Below, in pieces: positions 1 through 7,420 of a stretch of DNA of 58,251 nt. The stretch spans positions 40,073 to 98,323 of the forward strand of contig JAFEDD010000003.1 of assembly GCA_018241765.1 (NCBI GenBank), read 5' to 3'. Position 1 is the first letter of the stretch; every line of letters begins with the position of its first letter. The translations under genes were made by a program, and so were the position numbers. This DNA is from Pseudomonadota bacterium. GTDB taxonomy: Bacteria > Pseudomonadota > Gammaproteobacteria > Burkholderiales > Casimicrobiaceae. A model generated the notes under the pieces. The model was not told the DNA's origin. It ran no database searches and saw only the letters and a list, made by a program, of their open reading frames with translations.

Positions 1-19
1 GAAGAGCGAAACACTGCAC

Positions 20-25
20 TAGAAT
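20..25 (+). promoter_or_regulatory. possible -10 box upstream of ptsN
   Basis: The hexamer TAGAAT resembles a sigma-70 -10 box and recurs, in a similar sequence context, upstream of the tRNA-Ser at the other end of the window. The -35 position falls at the window edge and cannot be judged. It could equally belong to the end of an upstream gene. Confidence 0.22.
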
Positions 26-83
26 CGCCACCATCTGCCGCCAATCACGGGCCGTGCCCGGTGGTGTGGTCGCCTTACCTCTT

Positions 84-115
84 CGACCCGGCGCCCGCCG
101 CCGGGTCGCGCTTTT
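84..115 (+). terminator. intrinsic-terminator-like hairpin directly before ptsN
   Basis: A perfect 10-bp stem (CGACCCGGCG, 84-93, with CGCCGGGTCG, 99-108) closes a 5-nt loop and is followed within three bases by TTTT. This is the layout of a Rho-independent terminator, with a short T run. It ends only a few bases before the ptsN start codon at 119, so it could terminate an upstream gene or act as a leader attenuator that also covers the place where a ribosome binding site should be. Confidence 0.6.
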
Positions 116-118
116 CGG

Positions 119-583
119 ATGCCGATGCCCGTGAGCCGCCTCGCCGACCTGCTGACACCAGAGAACGTACTGCTCGATATCGATGCCGGCAACAAGCGAA
201 GGCTGTTCGAGCGCATCGCGCTCGAATCCGAACTGCGCTATGACCTCGCGCCGACGGTGACCGTCGACAGCCTGCTCGCGCGCGAGCGCCTCGGCTCGAC
301 CGGGCTCGGGCAGGGCATCGCCATTCCGCATGGCCGCATCCGTGGGCTCGACCGGGCGATCGGGTTTTTCGTGCGACCGCGGCACCCCATCCCCTTCGAG
401 GCGCCGGACAATCAACCGGTGCGCGATGTATTCGTGCTGCTCGTGCCGGAGGCGGCGACCGACGAGCACCTGCAGATCCTGTCCGAACTCGCGCAGCGCT
501 TTTCCAACCGCGCCTTCCGTGACACGCTGACGGCCACCCGCGACCCGGCCGCCATCTACGCGCTGTTCAGCGCGCCGCATTAG
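119..583 (+). CDS. ptsN: nitrogen-regulatory PTS enzyme IIA (PtsN, EIIA-Ntr)
   Basis: A 154-residue cytoplasmic protein of the PTS EIIA type-2 (fructose/mannitol) fold. The phosphorylation site is seen as GIAIPHGRI, with the active-site histidine at residue 71. The length matches PtsN, and the gene leads a ptsN-hprK-rapZ cluster, an order known from beta- and gammaproteobacteria, where it usually follows rpoN and hpf (outside this window). PtsN carries phosphate from the nitrogen PTS and regulates potassium and nitrogen physiology rather than transporting sugar. ATG at 119 is used; ATG at 125 and GTG at 131 are alternatives, and none has a clear Shine-Dalgarno because a hairpin (84-108) sits just upstream. 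Confidence 0.93.
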   Translation: MPMPVSRLADLLTPENVLLDIDAGNKRRLFERIALESELRYDLAPTVTVDSLLARERLGSTGLGQGIAIPHGRIRGLDRAIGFFVRPRHPIPFEAPDNQPVRDVFVLLVPEAATDEHLQILSELAQRFSNRAFRDTLTATRDPAAIYALFSAPH

Positions 584-608
584 CCTGGAGCGGCAGCGCC
601 ATCGGCCC

Positions 609-1547
609 ATGCGCACCGTCGAAATCTCTCGTCTGTTTGCCGACAACCGCGAGCGGCTCGATCTCGAATGGATCGCCGGGCGTGACGGCGGTGGCCGCTC
701 ACTGTCGCGCGACACCACGGCGCAGATCGATGTCGGCCTCGTCGGGCACATGAACTTCATCCATCCGTTCCGGGTGCAGTTGATCGGCGCCGCCGAGCAC
801 GCCTATCTGGACGCGCTGCCGCTGACCGAGCAGCAGGCGACGTTCGACAAGTTGCTGGTCGATGAACTGGGTGCAATTTTCTTCTGTGGCATCGGCGCGC
901 CGCCCTCCTACATGATCGAGCACTGCAACGCGCGGCACGTGCCGCTCATGCAGTCGACACACCCGAGCCCGCATGTCGCCGACGTTCTGCGGCTCTATCT
1001 GTCGCGCATGCTGGCGGCCAACGCGACGCTGCACGGCGTGTTCCTCGATGTGCTCGAAATGGGTGTGCTGATCACCGGCGCCTCGGCGATTGGCAAGAGC
1101 GAGCTTGCGCTCGAGCTCATCACGCGCGGCCACGGGTTGATCGCCGACGACATCGTCGAGGTCTATCGCGTCTCGCCGGAACTGATCGAGGGGCGCTGCC
1201 CCGATGTGCTGCGCGATTTCCTGGAGGTCCGCGGTATCGGCATCTTGAACATCCGCACCACGTTCGGCGAGACGGCGGTGCGTCCGCGCAAGTCGCTGAA
1301 GCTCATCGTGCATCTGGAAGACCACACCGATGAGCAGTTCAAGCGGCTCGATCGCATGAGTGTCAACGCGAGCTTTCAGGAGGTGCTCGGCGTGCCGATC
1401 CGCAAGGTGGTGATTCCGGTGGCAGCCGGACGCAACCTCGCGGTGCTGGTGGAGACCGCGGTGCGCAACTTCGTGCTCAACCTGCGCGGCATCGATTCCA
1501 CACGCGAATTCATCGAACGCCAGGCGAAGCTGATGGAGGAGGGCTGA
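609..1547 (+). CDS. hprK: HPr kinase/phosphorylase
   Basis: This 312-residue protein has the two-domain HprK layout: an N-terminal domain (about 1-130) and a P-loop catalytic domain with Walker A GASAIGKS (157-164). The upstream HGVFLDV segment (142-148), the acidic pair D180-D181 and the HprK signature around RGIGILNIR (208-216) are all present, so it should be active. It phosphorylates, and by phosphorolysis dephosphorylates, a regulatory serine of HPr. HPr itself is not encoded in the window; enzyme I is, at 32708-34477. The gene lies 25 bases after ptsN and 13 before rapZ, and is probably cotranscribed with both. Confidence 0.95.
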   Translation: MRTVEISRLFADNRERLDLEWIAGRDGGGRSLSRDTTAQIDVGLVGHMNFIHPFRVQLIGAAEHAYLDALPLTEQQATFDKLLVDELGAIFFCGIGAPPSYMIEHCNARHVPLMQSTHPSPHVADVLRLYLSRMLAANATLHGVFLDVLEMGVLITGASAIGKSELALELITRGHGLIADDIVEVYRVSPELIEGRCPDVLRDFLEVRGIGILNIRTTFGETAVRPRKSLKLIVHLEDHTDEQFKRLDRMSVNASFQEVLGVPIRKVVIPVAAGRNLAVLVETAVRNFVLNLRGIDSTREFIERQAKLMEEG

Positions 1548-1560
1548 TCCCCCGCCCGCG

Positions 1561-2424
1561 ATGACGCCGCAGATCATCCTCGTCCTCGGCGTGTCGGGCG
1601 CCGGCAAGAACGTCGCCCTTGGCGCGCTCGAGGATCTCGGCTTTGCCATCGTCAACAATCTGCCGGCGGCGCTCTTGGTGGATACCGTGAACGCCATGCT
1701 GGCCACGCACGTGCAGCCGCTGGGCGTGAGCCTCAATGCCCGAGCCGATTCCTTCGTGGATGATTTCGTCCGCGCCGTCGCCGCCATTCGCGCCCAGCAT
1801 CCCGCGCTCGCGGTGCGCATCATCCGGCTCGACGCCAGCGACGAGACGCTGACGCGGCGCTTCAGCGAAACGCGCCGCCGTCACCCGTTCGCCGGCGACG
1901 ATCGCACGCTGCTCGAAGCCATCCGCATCGAGCGGGAACGGTTGCGCGCGGCGGCGACGGACGTCCACGCCATCGACACCAGCGCCAGCAGCACGCATCT
2001 GCTGCGCCAGCGCGTGCGCCGCTTCGCCGAGGCCGTCGGCGGCGAGCCCGCGTTGCCGCTCGTCGAGCTGTCTTCCTTTGCCTATCGGCAGGGCATTCCG
2101 GCCGATGCCGATCTCGTGTTCGACGCGCGCATCCTGCCCAATCCCTTCTATGAGCCGGGGCTTGCCGCCTTGACCGGGCGCGACGCGCCGGTCATCGCCT
2201 ACCTCGCGGCGCAACCGGAGAGCGCGTGCCTGATCGCCGCCATCGCCGCCTACGTGCGCGAAACGCTGCCCGGGTTCGTCGCCGACAACCGCAGCCGCGT
2301 GCACGTGGCGATCGGCTGCACCGGCGGCAAGCATCGTTCGGTGTACGTCGCCAGCGCGCTCGGCGCGGAACTGGCCGATGTCGCGCGCGTGTTGCGTCAC
2401 GACCGCGAGCATCCCGAACCCTGA
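1561..2424 (+). CDS. rapZ: RapZ family RNase adapter / nucleotide-binding protein with altered Walker A
   Basis: A 287-residue protein of the RapZ (YhbJ) family. The C-terminal half carries the conserved blocks SFAYRQGIP and IGCTGGKHRSVY, the region that in E. coli binds the small RNA GlmZ and glucosamine-6-phosphate. The N-terminal P-loop reads GVSGAGKN (10-17): the Ser/Thr that normally follows the lysine and helps bind magnesium is Asn17. ATP binding or hydrolysis may be changed. The gene lies third in the ptsN-hprK-rapZ cluster. The family assignment is firm; whether the protein regulates GlmS in this lineage is unknown. Confidence 0.93.
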   Translation: MTPQIILVLGVSGAGKNVALGALEDLGFAIVNNLPAALLVDTVNAMLATHVQPLGVSLNARADSFVDDFVRAVAAIRAQHPALAVRIIRLDASDETLTRRFSETRRRHPFAGDDRTLLEAIRIERERLRAAATDVHAIDTSASSTHLLRQRVRRFAEAVGGEPALPLVELSSFAYRQGIPADADLVFDARILPNPFYEPGLAALTGRDAPVIAYLAAQPESACLIAAIAAYVRETLPGFVADNRSRVHVAIGCTGGKHRSVYVASALGAELADVARVLRHDREHPEP

Positions 2425-2434
2425 GCAGCTCGCC

Positions 2435-3082
2435 ATGCCGCCGCTCATCGCCATGTGGTCGTTGTTCGATCGTCGTCGCGCGCCACGCCGCTCGGCGGTC
2501 TTGTCGTTGCTGCCGCTCGACGCGACGCTGTTTCCCGGCGGCCGCCTCGCGCTGCGCGTCAGCGAGCCGCGCCTCATCGCGCTGGCGCAGGCGCGGGTCG
2601 ACGATGGCGCGCGTTTCGGGGTCGTCACGCGGACGGCGACGGATGCCGCGGGGCGCGGCTTTGCGGCGGTCGGCACGGCCGCGCGCATCCGCGCGCACGA
2701 AGTGGCTTCCGACGGGGCCTGGCAGCTCGATGTCGTTGGCGAGGATCGCTTCGAGATCGTGCGCTCGTCGCTCGGCCGCAGCGGTTTGCACCACGCCGGC
2801 GTGCGCTGGATTCGGCCGGAACCGCGCCTGACGCTGCCGGTCGAGTATCGCGAACTGGGACGATTGTTGGCGCGCCTCGTCGAGCAGCATCCGTCGCGTT
2901 TCGCCGAACCCATTGCGCTCGACGACGCCGGATGGGTCGGGTCGCGTCTCGCCGAAGTGCTGCAAATCCCCATCGCCATCAAGCAGGGCATGCTCGAAAT
3001 CAACGACGCGGCGCTGCGCCTGAAGACCATCGCCGAGCTGCTTGGCCGTGGTCACGGCGCGGGCGCGCTCGACGCTCCGTAA
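2435..3082 (+). CDS. LON substrate-binding-domain protein
   Basis: A 215-residue protein resembling a free-standing Lon N-terminal (LON/PUA-like) domain. It shows LPLDATLFPGGRLALRV near the start, the FGVVTR strand, and a C-terminal helical region ending in LQIPIAIKQGMLEINDAALR. There is no AAA+ or protease domain, so this is not Lon protease. ATG at 2435 is chosen because it lies 10 bases after the rapZ stop and just before the domain begins. Such small LON-domain proteins are common in proteobacteria and have no settled function; a role in recognising protein substrates is an inference from the domain only. Confidence 0.8.
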   Translation: MPPLIAMWSLFDRRRAPRRSAVLSLLPLDATLFPGGRLALRVSEPRLIALAQARVDDGARFGVVTRTATDAAGRGFAAVGTAARIRAHEVASDGAWQLDVVGEDRFEIVRSSLGRSGLHHAGVRWIRPEPRLTLPVEYRELGRLLARLVEQHPSRFAEPIALDDAGWVGSRLAEVLQIPIAIKQGMLEINDAALRLKTIAELLGRGHGAGALDAP

Positions 3083-3085
3083 AAT
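3080..3085 (+). promoter_or_regulatory. possible -10 box upstream of yebC
   Basis: TAAAAT overlaps the stop codon of the LON-domain gene, 51 bases before the yebC start. The same TAAAAT form occurs upstream of yajC and ffh. No convincing -35 box was seen at 16-18 bases. Confidence 0.25.
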
Positions 3086-3136
3086 CGGCGTTTTCGACAC
3101 TGCGAACGGGCGCGCGGCACGCGCCCCCCATGCACC

Positions 3137-3862
3137 ATGGCCGGTCACAGCAAATGGGCGAACATCCAGCACCGCAAGGGGCGGCAGGACGCCAAGCGGG
3201 GCAAGATCTCGACGCGCCTCATCAAGGAAATCACCGTCGCCGCCAAGCTCGGCGGCAGCTCGCTCGAGGGCAATCCGCGTCTTCGCCTCGCGGTCGACCG
3301 CGCCTTCGACAATAACTTGGCCAAGGACACCGTCGAGCGTGCCATCAAGCGCGGTGCCGGCGAAATGGAAGGTGTGAACTACGAGGAAATCCGCTACGAG
3401 GGCTACGGCATCAACGGCGCCGCGATCATCGTCGACTGTCTCACCGACAACCGCCAGCGAACGGTCAGTGAAGTACGCCATGCCTTCAACAAGTTCGGCG
3501 GCAACCTCGGCACCGACGGCTCGGTGGCGTATCTGTTCAAGCATTGCGGTTCGCTGCTGTTCGCGCCGGGCACCGATGAGGGCAAGCTGATGGAGGCGGC
3601 CCTCGAGGCGGGCGCCGAGGACGTCATCGGCAATGACGATGGCTCGATCGAGGTGGTCACCGGCCCCTACGACTTCGTCACCATCAAGGACGCGCTCGCC
3701 GGCGCCGGGTTCGTCACCGACATGGGCGAGGTCACGATGCGGGCGCAGAACGAGGTCGTGTTCACCGGCGAGGACGCCGTGCGAATGCAGAAGCTGCTCG
3801 ACGCCTTCGATGCCGTGGACGATGTGCAAAACGTCTACACCTCGGCGGTGATCGAGGACTGA
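3137..3862 (+). CDS. yebC: YebC/PmpR family DNA- or ribosome-associated regulator
   Basis: A 241-residue protein with the characteristic N-terminus [20 protein letters not shown] and the family blocks [15 protein letters not shown]-like (41-55 region) and [12 protein letters not shown]. Length and sequence are full and undisturbed. Members have been described as transcriptional regulators, and some as translation factors that relieve stalling at proline stretches; which applies here cannot be told. YebC upstream of the ruv genes is a common proteobacterial arrangement, here interrupted by a YbjQ-family gene. Confidence 0.94.
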   Translation: MAGHSKWANIQHRKGRQDAKRGKISTRLIKEITVAAKLGGSSLEGNPRLRLAVDRAFDNNLAKDTVERAIKRGAGEMEGVNYEEIRYEGYGINGAAIIVDCLTDNRQRTVSEVRHAFNKFGGNLGTDGSVAYLFKHCGSLLFAPGTDEGKLMEAALEAGAEDVIGNDDGSIEVVTGPYDFVTIKDALAGAGFVTDMGEVTMRAQNEVVFTGEDAVRMQKLLDAFDAVDDVQNVYTSAVIED

Positions 3863-3916
3863 TCGGCGGCCTCACACGCCCCGAGCCAACGAACACGAGC
3901 ACAGGAGCGCCTGACG

Positions 3917-4261
3917 ATGGGCTGGTTCAGCAAACGCGACGAGGGATTCTTTCTTGCAACGACGACGCCGCCCGGCATCGAGCGCACGCAATACCTCGGC
4001 GTCGTCAACGGTGAAGCCATCATCGGCGCCAATATCTTTCGTGACCTGTTCTCGTCCGTGCGCGACGTCGTCGGCGGTCGCGCCGGCGGCTACGAGCGTG
4101 CGCTGGCGGGCGCGCGCAACGCCGCGCTCGACGAGATGATCGCGGCGGCGAAGGAACTCGGCGCCACCGGCGTCATCGGCATCGACTTCGACTACGAAGT
4201 GCTGGGCGAGACCAACGGCATGATGATGGTCGCCGTCAGCGGTACCGCGGTGGCGCTGTGA
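3917..4261 (+). CDS. YbjQ/UPF0145 family protein
   Basis: This 114-residue protein has the YbjQ-type sequence: a [20 protein letters not shown] strand start, [20 protein letters not shown], and the ending [12 protein letters not shown]. The family forms small, probably pentameric, barrel-like proteins annotated as putative heavy-metal-binding domains, without a proven function. A Shine-Dalgarno-like AGGAGCG lies just upstream. It sits between yebC and ruvC and may be part of that transcription unit; in many relatives those two genes are direct neighbours. Confidence 0.85.
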   Translation: MGWFSKRDEGFFLATTTPPGIERTQYLGVVNGEAIIGANIFRDLFSSVRDVVGGRAGGYERALAGARNAALDEMIAAAKELGATGVIGIDFDYEVLGETNGMMMVAVSGTAVAL

Positions 4262-4292
4262 GGGCAGGGGCGGTCGCGGCCGCAGCCAGCGA

Positions 4293-4841
4293 TTGAACGA
4301 GCTGCGCCTCATCCTCGGCATCGATCCCGGGCTGCGCAGCACCGGCTTCGGCCTCATCGAGCAGACCGGCACCCGGCTCGCCTGGGTCGCCAGTGGCTGC
4401 ATTCGCACCGATGACGCCGGCACGCTGCCCGAGCGCTTGTCGACCATTGCCGCGGACGTGCAGCGCATCATCGCGCAGCACCGACCGCACGACGTCGCCG
4501 TGGAGAAGGTGTTCGTCAACGTCAACCCGCAGTCGACGCTGCTGCTCGGCCAGGCGCGCGGCGCCGCGATCACGGCGGCCGTGCTCGCCGGCGCCACGGT
4601 GCACGAATACACCGCGCTGCAAGTCAAGCAGGCCGTGGTCGGGCACGGCAAGGCCGCCAAGACCCAGGTGCAGGAAATGGTGCGGCGACTGCTCGGGCTC
4701 GATCACGCACCGCAGGCGGACGCCGCCGACGCGCTCGCCACCGCCATCACGCACGCGCATTCGCGTCAGGGCTATGGCGCGCTGGCGACCGAATTGCTTG
4801 CGCGACGCCGCACCGGGCTGCGCGGCGGGCGCATCATCTGA
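4293..4841 (+). CDS. ruvC: RuvC, Holliday junction resolvase
   Basis: A 182-residue RuvC endonuclease that cuts Holliday junctions during recombinational repair. The RNase-H-like catalytic acids are visible: D11 in ILGIDPG, E71 in VAVEKVF, and D143 and D146 in [13 protein letters not shown] start at 4293 is chosen because no ATG or GTG lies at the right distance before ILGIDPG and family members start four to six residues ahead of that motif. ruvA follows only after an 812-base repeat-filled gap, and ruvB is not adjacent. Confidence 0.95.
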   Translation: MNELRLILGIDPGLRSTGFGLIEQTGTRLAWVASGCIRTDDAGTLPERLSTIAADVQRIIAQHRPHDVAVEKVFVNVNPQSTLLLGQARGAAITAAVLAGATVHEYTALQVKQAVVGHGKAAKTQVQEMVRRLLGLDHAPQADAADALATAITHAHSRQGYGALATELLARRRTGLRGGRII

Positions 4842-4850
4842 GCTGAAGAG

Positions 4851-4962
4851 CAACAACTTTTTGCTGAAAACCGCATCCACGACGGGCTTGGCGCTCGATA
4901 TTGCGACAAGTCGACTTTATGCCGAATCGCGCTGCAGGCCCATCATGGACGCCATTTCCGCA
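4851..4962. repeat. dispersed palindromic element, copy 1 (degraded)
   Basis: It begins 10 bases after the ruvC stop. The left arm is well preserved (CAACAACTTTTTGCTG, then CCGCATCCACGACGGGCTTG), as is the central palindrome AAGTCGACTTT near 4908-4918. The right arm (from about 4935) has drifted, with the core reading CAGGCCCATCATGGACGCC. The other copies are at 20646-20771, 34538-34660 and 38757-38882. Confidence 0.8.
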
Positions 4963-4985
4963 TTGAGGTGGCCACCGAAGAGGGG

Positions 4986-4997
4986 GTCGTTGACTCA
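4986..4997 (+). repeat. left member of a 12-bp direct repeat bordering the tandem array
   Basis: GTCGTTGACTCA here matches GTCGTTGATTCA at 5469-5480 in 11 of 12 bases. The two sit just outside, or at the edge of, the first and last units of the 93-bp array, as a target-site duplication or a recombination scar would. Chance cannot be excluded. Confidence 0.45.
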
Positions 4998-5002
4998 CAA
5001 AT

Positions 5003-5470
5003 GGTAGGCGACGGCTTGACGTCGCTTGCGTGCCGTCGATCATCGCCCACGGTCATCGAACGCAGCCAAGCGCGGTCAAGCCCGCGCCTACAAGTTGTAG
5101 GCGACGGCTTGACGTCGCTTTGGTGGGGTTGATCATCGTGGGCGGCCGTCGAACGCAGCCAAGCGCGGTCGAGCCCGCGCCTACCGGTAGTAGGCGACGG
5201 CTTGACGTCGCTTTGGTGGGGTTGGTCATCGCCACCGGTCGTCGAATGCAGCCAAGCGCGGTCAAGCCCGCGCCTACCGGTTGTAGGCGACGGCTTGACG
5301 TCGCTTTGGTGCGGTTGATCATCGTGGGCGGCCGTCGAACGCAGCCAAGCGCGGTCGAGCCCGCGCCTACCGGTTGTCGGCGACGGCTTGACGTCGCTTT
5401 GGTGCGGTTGATCATCGCCACCGGTCGTCGAATGCAGCCAAGCGCGGTCGAGCCCGCGCCTACCTGTCGT
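5003..5470. repeat. five-unit 93-bp tandem array of paired REP-like hairpins
   Basis: Units start at about 5003, 5096, 5189, 5282 and 5375; TAGGCG-type starts at 5005, 5098, 5191, 5284 and 5377 give an exact period of 93 bases. Each unit holds a forward motif GTAG followed by GCGACGGCTTGACGTCGC and, near its end, the reverse complement of GTAG followed by GCGCGGGCTTGACCGCGC. Both fold as 6-bp stems with the same GCTTGA loop. The stems differ by compensating changes, as in REP sequences. Units 2 and 4 share one inner spacer type and units 3 and 5 another, so the array probably grew by duplicating a 186-bp dimer. Because 93 is a multiple of three, both strands stay open through it by chance; those repetitive reading frames are not called as genes. 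Confidence 0.9.
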
Positions 5471-5480
5471 CGTTGATTCA

Positions 5481-5653
5481 TCACGACACGTCACTACGCG
5501 TTTCGGGGCTCTGCTATCCTGAGTCAACGATGCCCCTTCGGTGCACTTGCATTTTGAGTCACTGCGTTTGGCGCAAAGGTTGAATCGCGATTCGATGCCC
5601 GTGAACGCCGATGGCGTCGATGCGGGCAAACGGGTCACCAGGAAGGAGAGACG
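5481..5653 (+). promoter_or_regulatory. ruvA upstream region with TGAGTCA pair and -10-like box
   Basis: This stretch holds a -10-like TATCCT (5515-5520) and two TGAGTCA heptamers (5520-5526 and 5555-5561), 35 bases apart. A Shine-Dalgarno AAGGAGAG (5642-5649) precedes ruvA. No strong -35 box is apparent. It is the only plausible place for a ruvA promoter after the repeat block. Confidence 0.35.
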
Positions 5654-6238
5654 ATGATTGCACGACTCAGCGGCCAGCTCGTGGCCAAACACCCGCCGCA
5701 AATCGTCATCGATGTCGGCGGCGTCGGCTACGAGCTCGACGTGCCGATGAGCACGTTCTACGCGCTGCCGGCCACCGGCGAGGCGGTGCGGCTGCTCACG
5801 CATCAGGTCGTGCGTGAGGACGCGCACCTGCTCTTTGGCTTTGCGACCGAGGACGAGCGCAGCGCTTTCCGCCAGTTGATTCGCGTGACCGGCATCGGCC
5901 CCAAGGTGGCGCTCGCCGTGCTGTCGGGGCTCTCGGTCGAGGAGCTGAATCAGGCCATCGTGTTGCAGGATGTGAAGCGCCTGACGCGCGTGCCCGGCAT
6001 CGGCAACAAGACCGCCGAGCGGCTGCTGCTCGAACTCAAGGGCAAGGTGGTCGCCAGCGCCGCGCCAGGACAGCCCGCCGTGGCGAGCGCGAACCGTGGC
6101 GGCGACGTCGTCAACGCGCTGCTCGCGCTCGGCTACGGCGAGAAAGAGGCCGCTGCGGCGTGTCGCGAGCTGGCGCCGGAGCTGCCGCTCAACGACGCCA
6201 TCCGCCAGGCGCTCAGGCTCTTGTCGAAGACGAAGTAG
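5654..6238 (+). CDS. ruvA: RuvA, Holliday junction branch migration protein
   Basis: This 194-residue protein matches RuvA over its whole length: an N-terminal OB-fold (1-64), helix-hairpin-helix motifs around VTGIGPKVA (78-86) and [12 protein letters not shown] (113-124), and a C-terminal three-helix domain (about 145-194) that contacts RuvB. It binds four-way junctions and loads the RuvB motor. The start has a strong Shine-Dalgarno. The 3' end overlaps the convergent downstream gene by 26 bases, and ruvB does not follow. Confidence 0.96.
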   Translation: MIARLSGQLVAKHPPQIVIDVGGVGYELDVPMSTFYALPATGEAVRLLTHQVVREDAHLLFGFATEDERSAFRQLIRVTGIGPKVALAVLSGLSVEELNQAIVLQDVKRLTRVPGIGNKTAERLLLELKGKVVASAAPGQPAVASANRGGDVVNALLALGYGEKEAAAACRELAPELPLNDAIRQALRLLSKTK

Positions 6239-7214
6239 GCGCCGCTGCTGCGGCGAAGCGGGCGGTCGCCTCGGCCAGATAGAACCACTCCTGATTCGCC
6301 TCGGCCATGGCGTTGGGAAACACGATGTAGCCGTCGGTCGGCGCCTCGACGACGCCGCCGTCGGCGCGCTCGCCGATCGTCTCGCCGGCGCGGACCGGAT
6401 CGAAGCTCTGCCACGGTCGAACGAAGCGATCCGCGCGGTCGAACTTGTCGATCACCGTCGTCAGCCGCAACCCCTCGACGTCGTGCGCCGGCAGTGGCGG
6501 CGGCGCGTCGACGAGCTCGAACAGCGCGAGCGTGTTGCGGATTGCGCGCCACGCCACCTCCGGCCCCGCCGGATCCTCGTGCTGCCCGCATTCGAGCGTC
6601 AGCGCCATGCCGCCGGTGCCGCGCATGTACTCGGTCGTGCCGACGCCGTACTTCGGGTCGAGATCGTGGCGACGGCCGGCCTGCGGCGCCTGTCGCTCGG
6701 CACGCGCGCGCCGCTCGGCGACGCCACGGGCATAGGTGTCGAGCCAGCCATCGACGGCGCGGCGCACACCGAGCCTGAGCGCCCAGTCACGTTCGTCGTC
6801 GCCGTGTACCGTTGGCTCCAGCGCCCCGGCGTTGCTCTCCGGCCCGACCATCACGAAGGCCTGGCCCGTCGCCTGGAACGAATGCAGATCGAGCAGCACC
6901 TCGTGCTCGGCCAAGAGCGGGCACAGCCAGTTGGCGATGTGATCCTCGAACTCGACCGGATTCGCCGTCGGAGCGAGATTGCGGTTCAGGTTGCGATCCC
7001 CGCTGCGGCGGCGCAGCGCGAAGGCCATGGGGTTGGTGATCGGCACGAAGGTCACGCGGCCACGACGCAGTTCAAGCTCCCCACGCTCGATCTCGCCGAT
7101 GATGCGACGAATGCCATGCGTGCCGGCGACCTCATTGCCGTGGACGGCGCCGGTGACGATCAGGCGGCGACCCGGCGCCACCGCAGAAAACGAAACGGAC
7201 TGGAAGGGAAGCAT
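6213..7214 (-). CDS. succinylglutamate desuccinylase/aspartoacylase family zinc hydrolase
   Basis: A 333-residue carboxypeptidase-like (M14-fold) enzyme. Zinc ligands are recognised in [10 protein letters not shown] (H25, E28) and LLDLHSF (H111), the substrate-binding arginine-asparagine pair in DRNLNRNL (73-80), and a probable catalytic glutamate in LTLECGQ. These enzymes hydrolyse N-acyl amino acids such as N-succinylglutamate or N-acetylaspartate; the substrate is not evident. No other arginine-succinyltransferase-pathway gene is nearby, so astE is not assigned. The ATG at 7214 is chosen because the family domain begins within the first 20 residues. Confidence 0.82.
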   Translation of the reverse strand: MLPFQSVSFSAVAPGRRLIVTGAVHGNEVAGTHGIRRIIGEIERGELELRRGRVTFVPITNPMAFALRRRSGDRNLNRNLAPTANPVEFEDHIANWLCPLLAEHEVLLDLHSFQATGQAFVMVGPESNAGALEPTVHGDDERDWALRLGVRRAVDGWLDTYARGVAERRARAERQAPQAGRRHDLDPKYGVGTTEYMRGTGGMALTLECGQHEDPAGPEVAWRAIRNTLALFELVDAPPPLPAHDVEGLRLTTVIDKFDRADRFVRPWQSFDPVRAGETIGERADGGVVEAPTDGYIVFPNAMAEANQEWFYLAEATARFAAAAAPTSSSTRA

Positions 7215-7420
7215 GCGGGAGAGGCGCACCGCGCGCGGTGCCGACGAAACGCTGACGGAGACAGATGTTAGAGCCTGTCGCCACCGTGACGTCGGCGCGG
7301 TTGCTGCGCCCGCGCCGTCGACGCGGCCATACGTTGTCGGGTAAACCCGCAGTACGCCTGCGACAGCGGCGAGACCGTGTAGCATCGGGTTCGCTGAAAG
7401 AAGAGGAGGCTGGCAGCGAC

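Noticed and set aside
5003-5470. CRISPR array
   Set aside because: Nearly the whole 93-bp unit is conserved, spacers are not unique and no cas gene is present.
4943-5827. Long open frames on both strands across the 93-bp repeats
   Set aside because: The repeat unit is a multiple of three, so any open unit stays open when repeated. The translated sequence is only the repeated hairpin DNA and shows no protein features.
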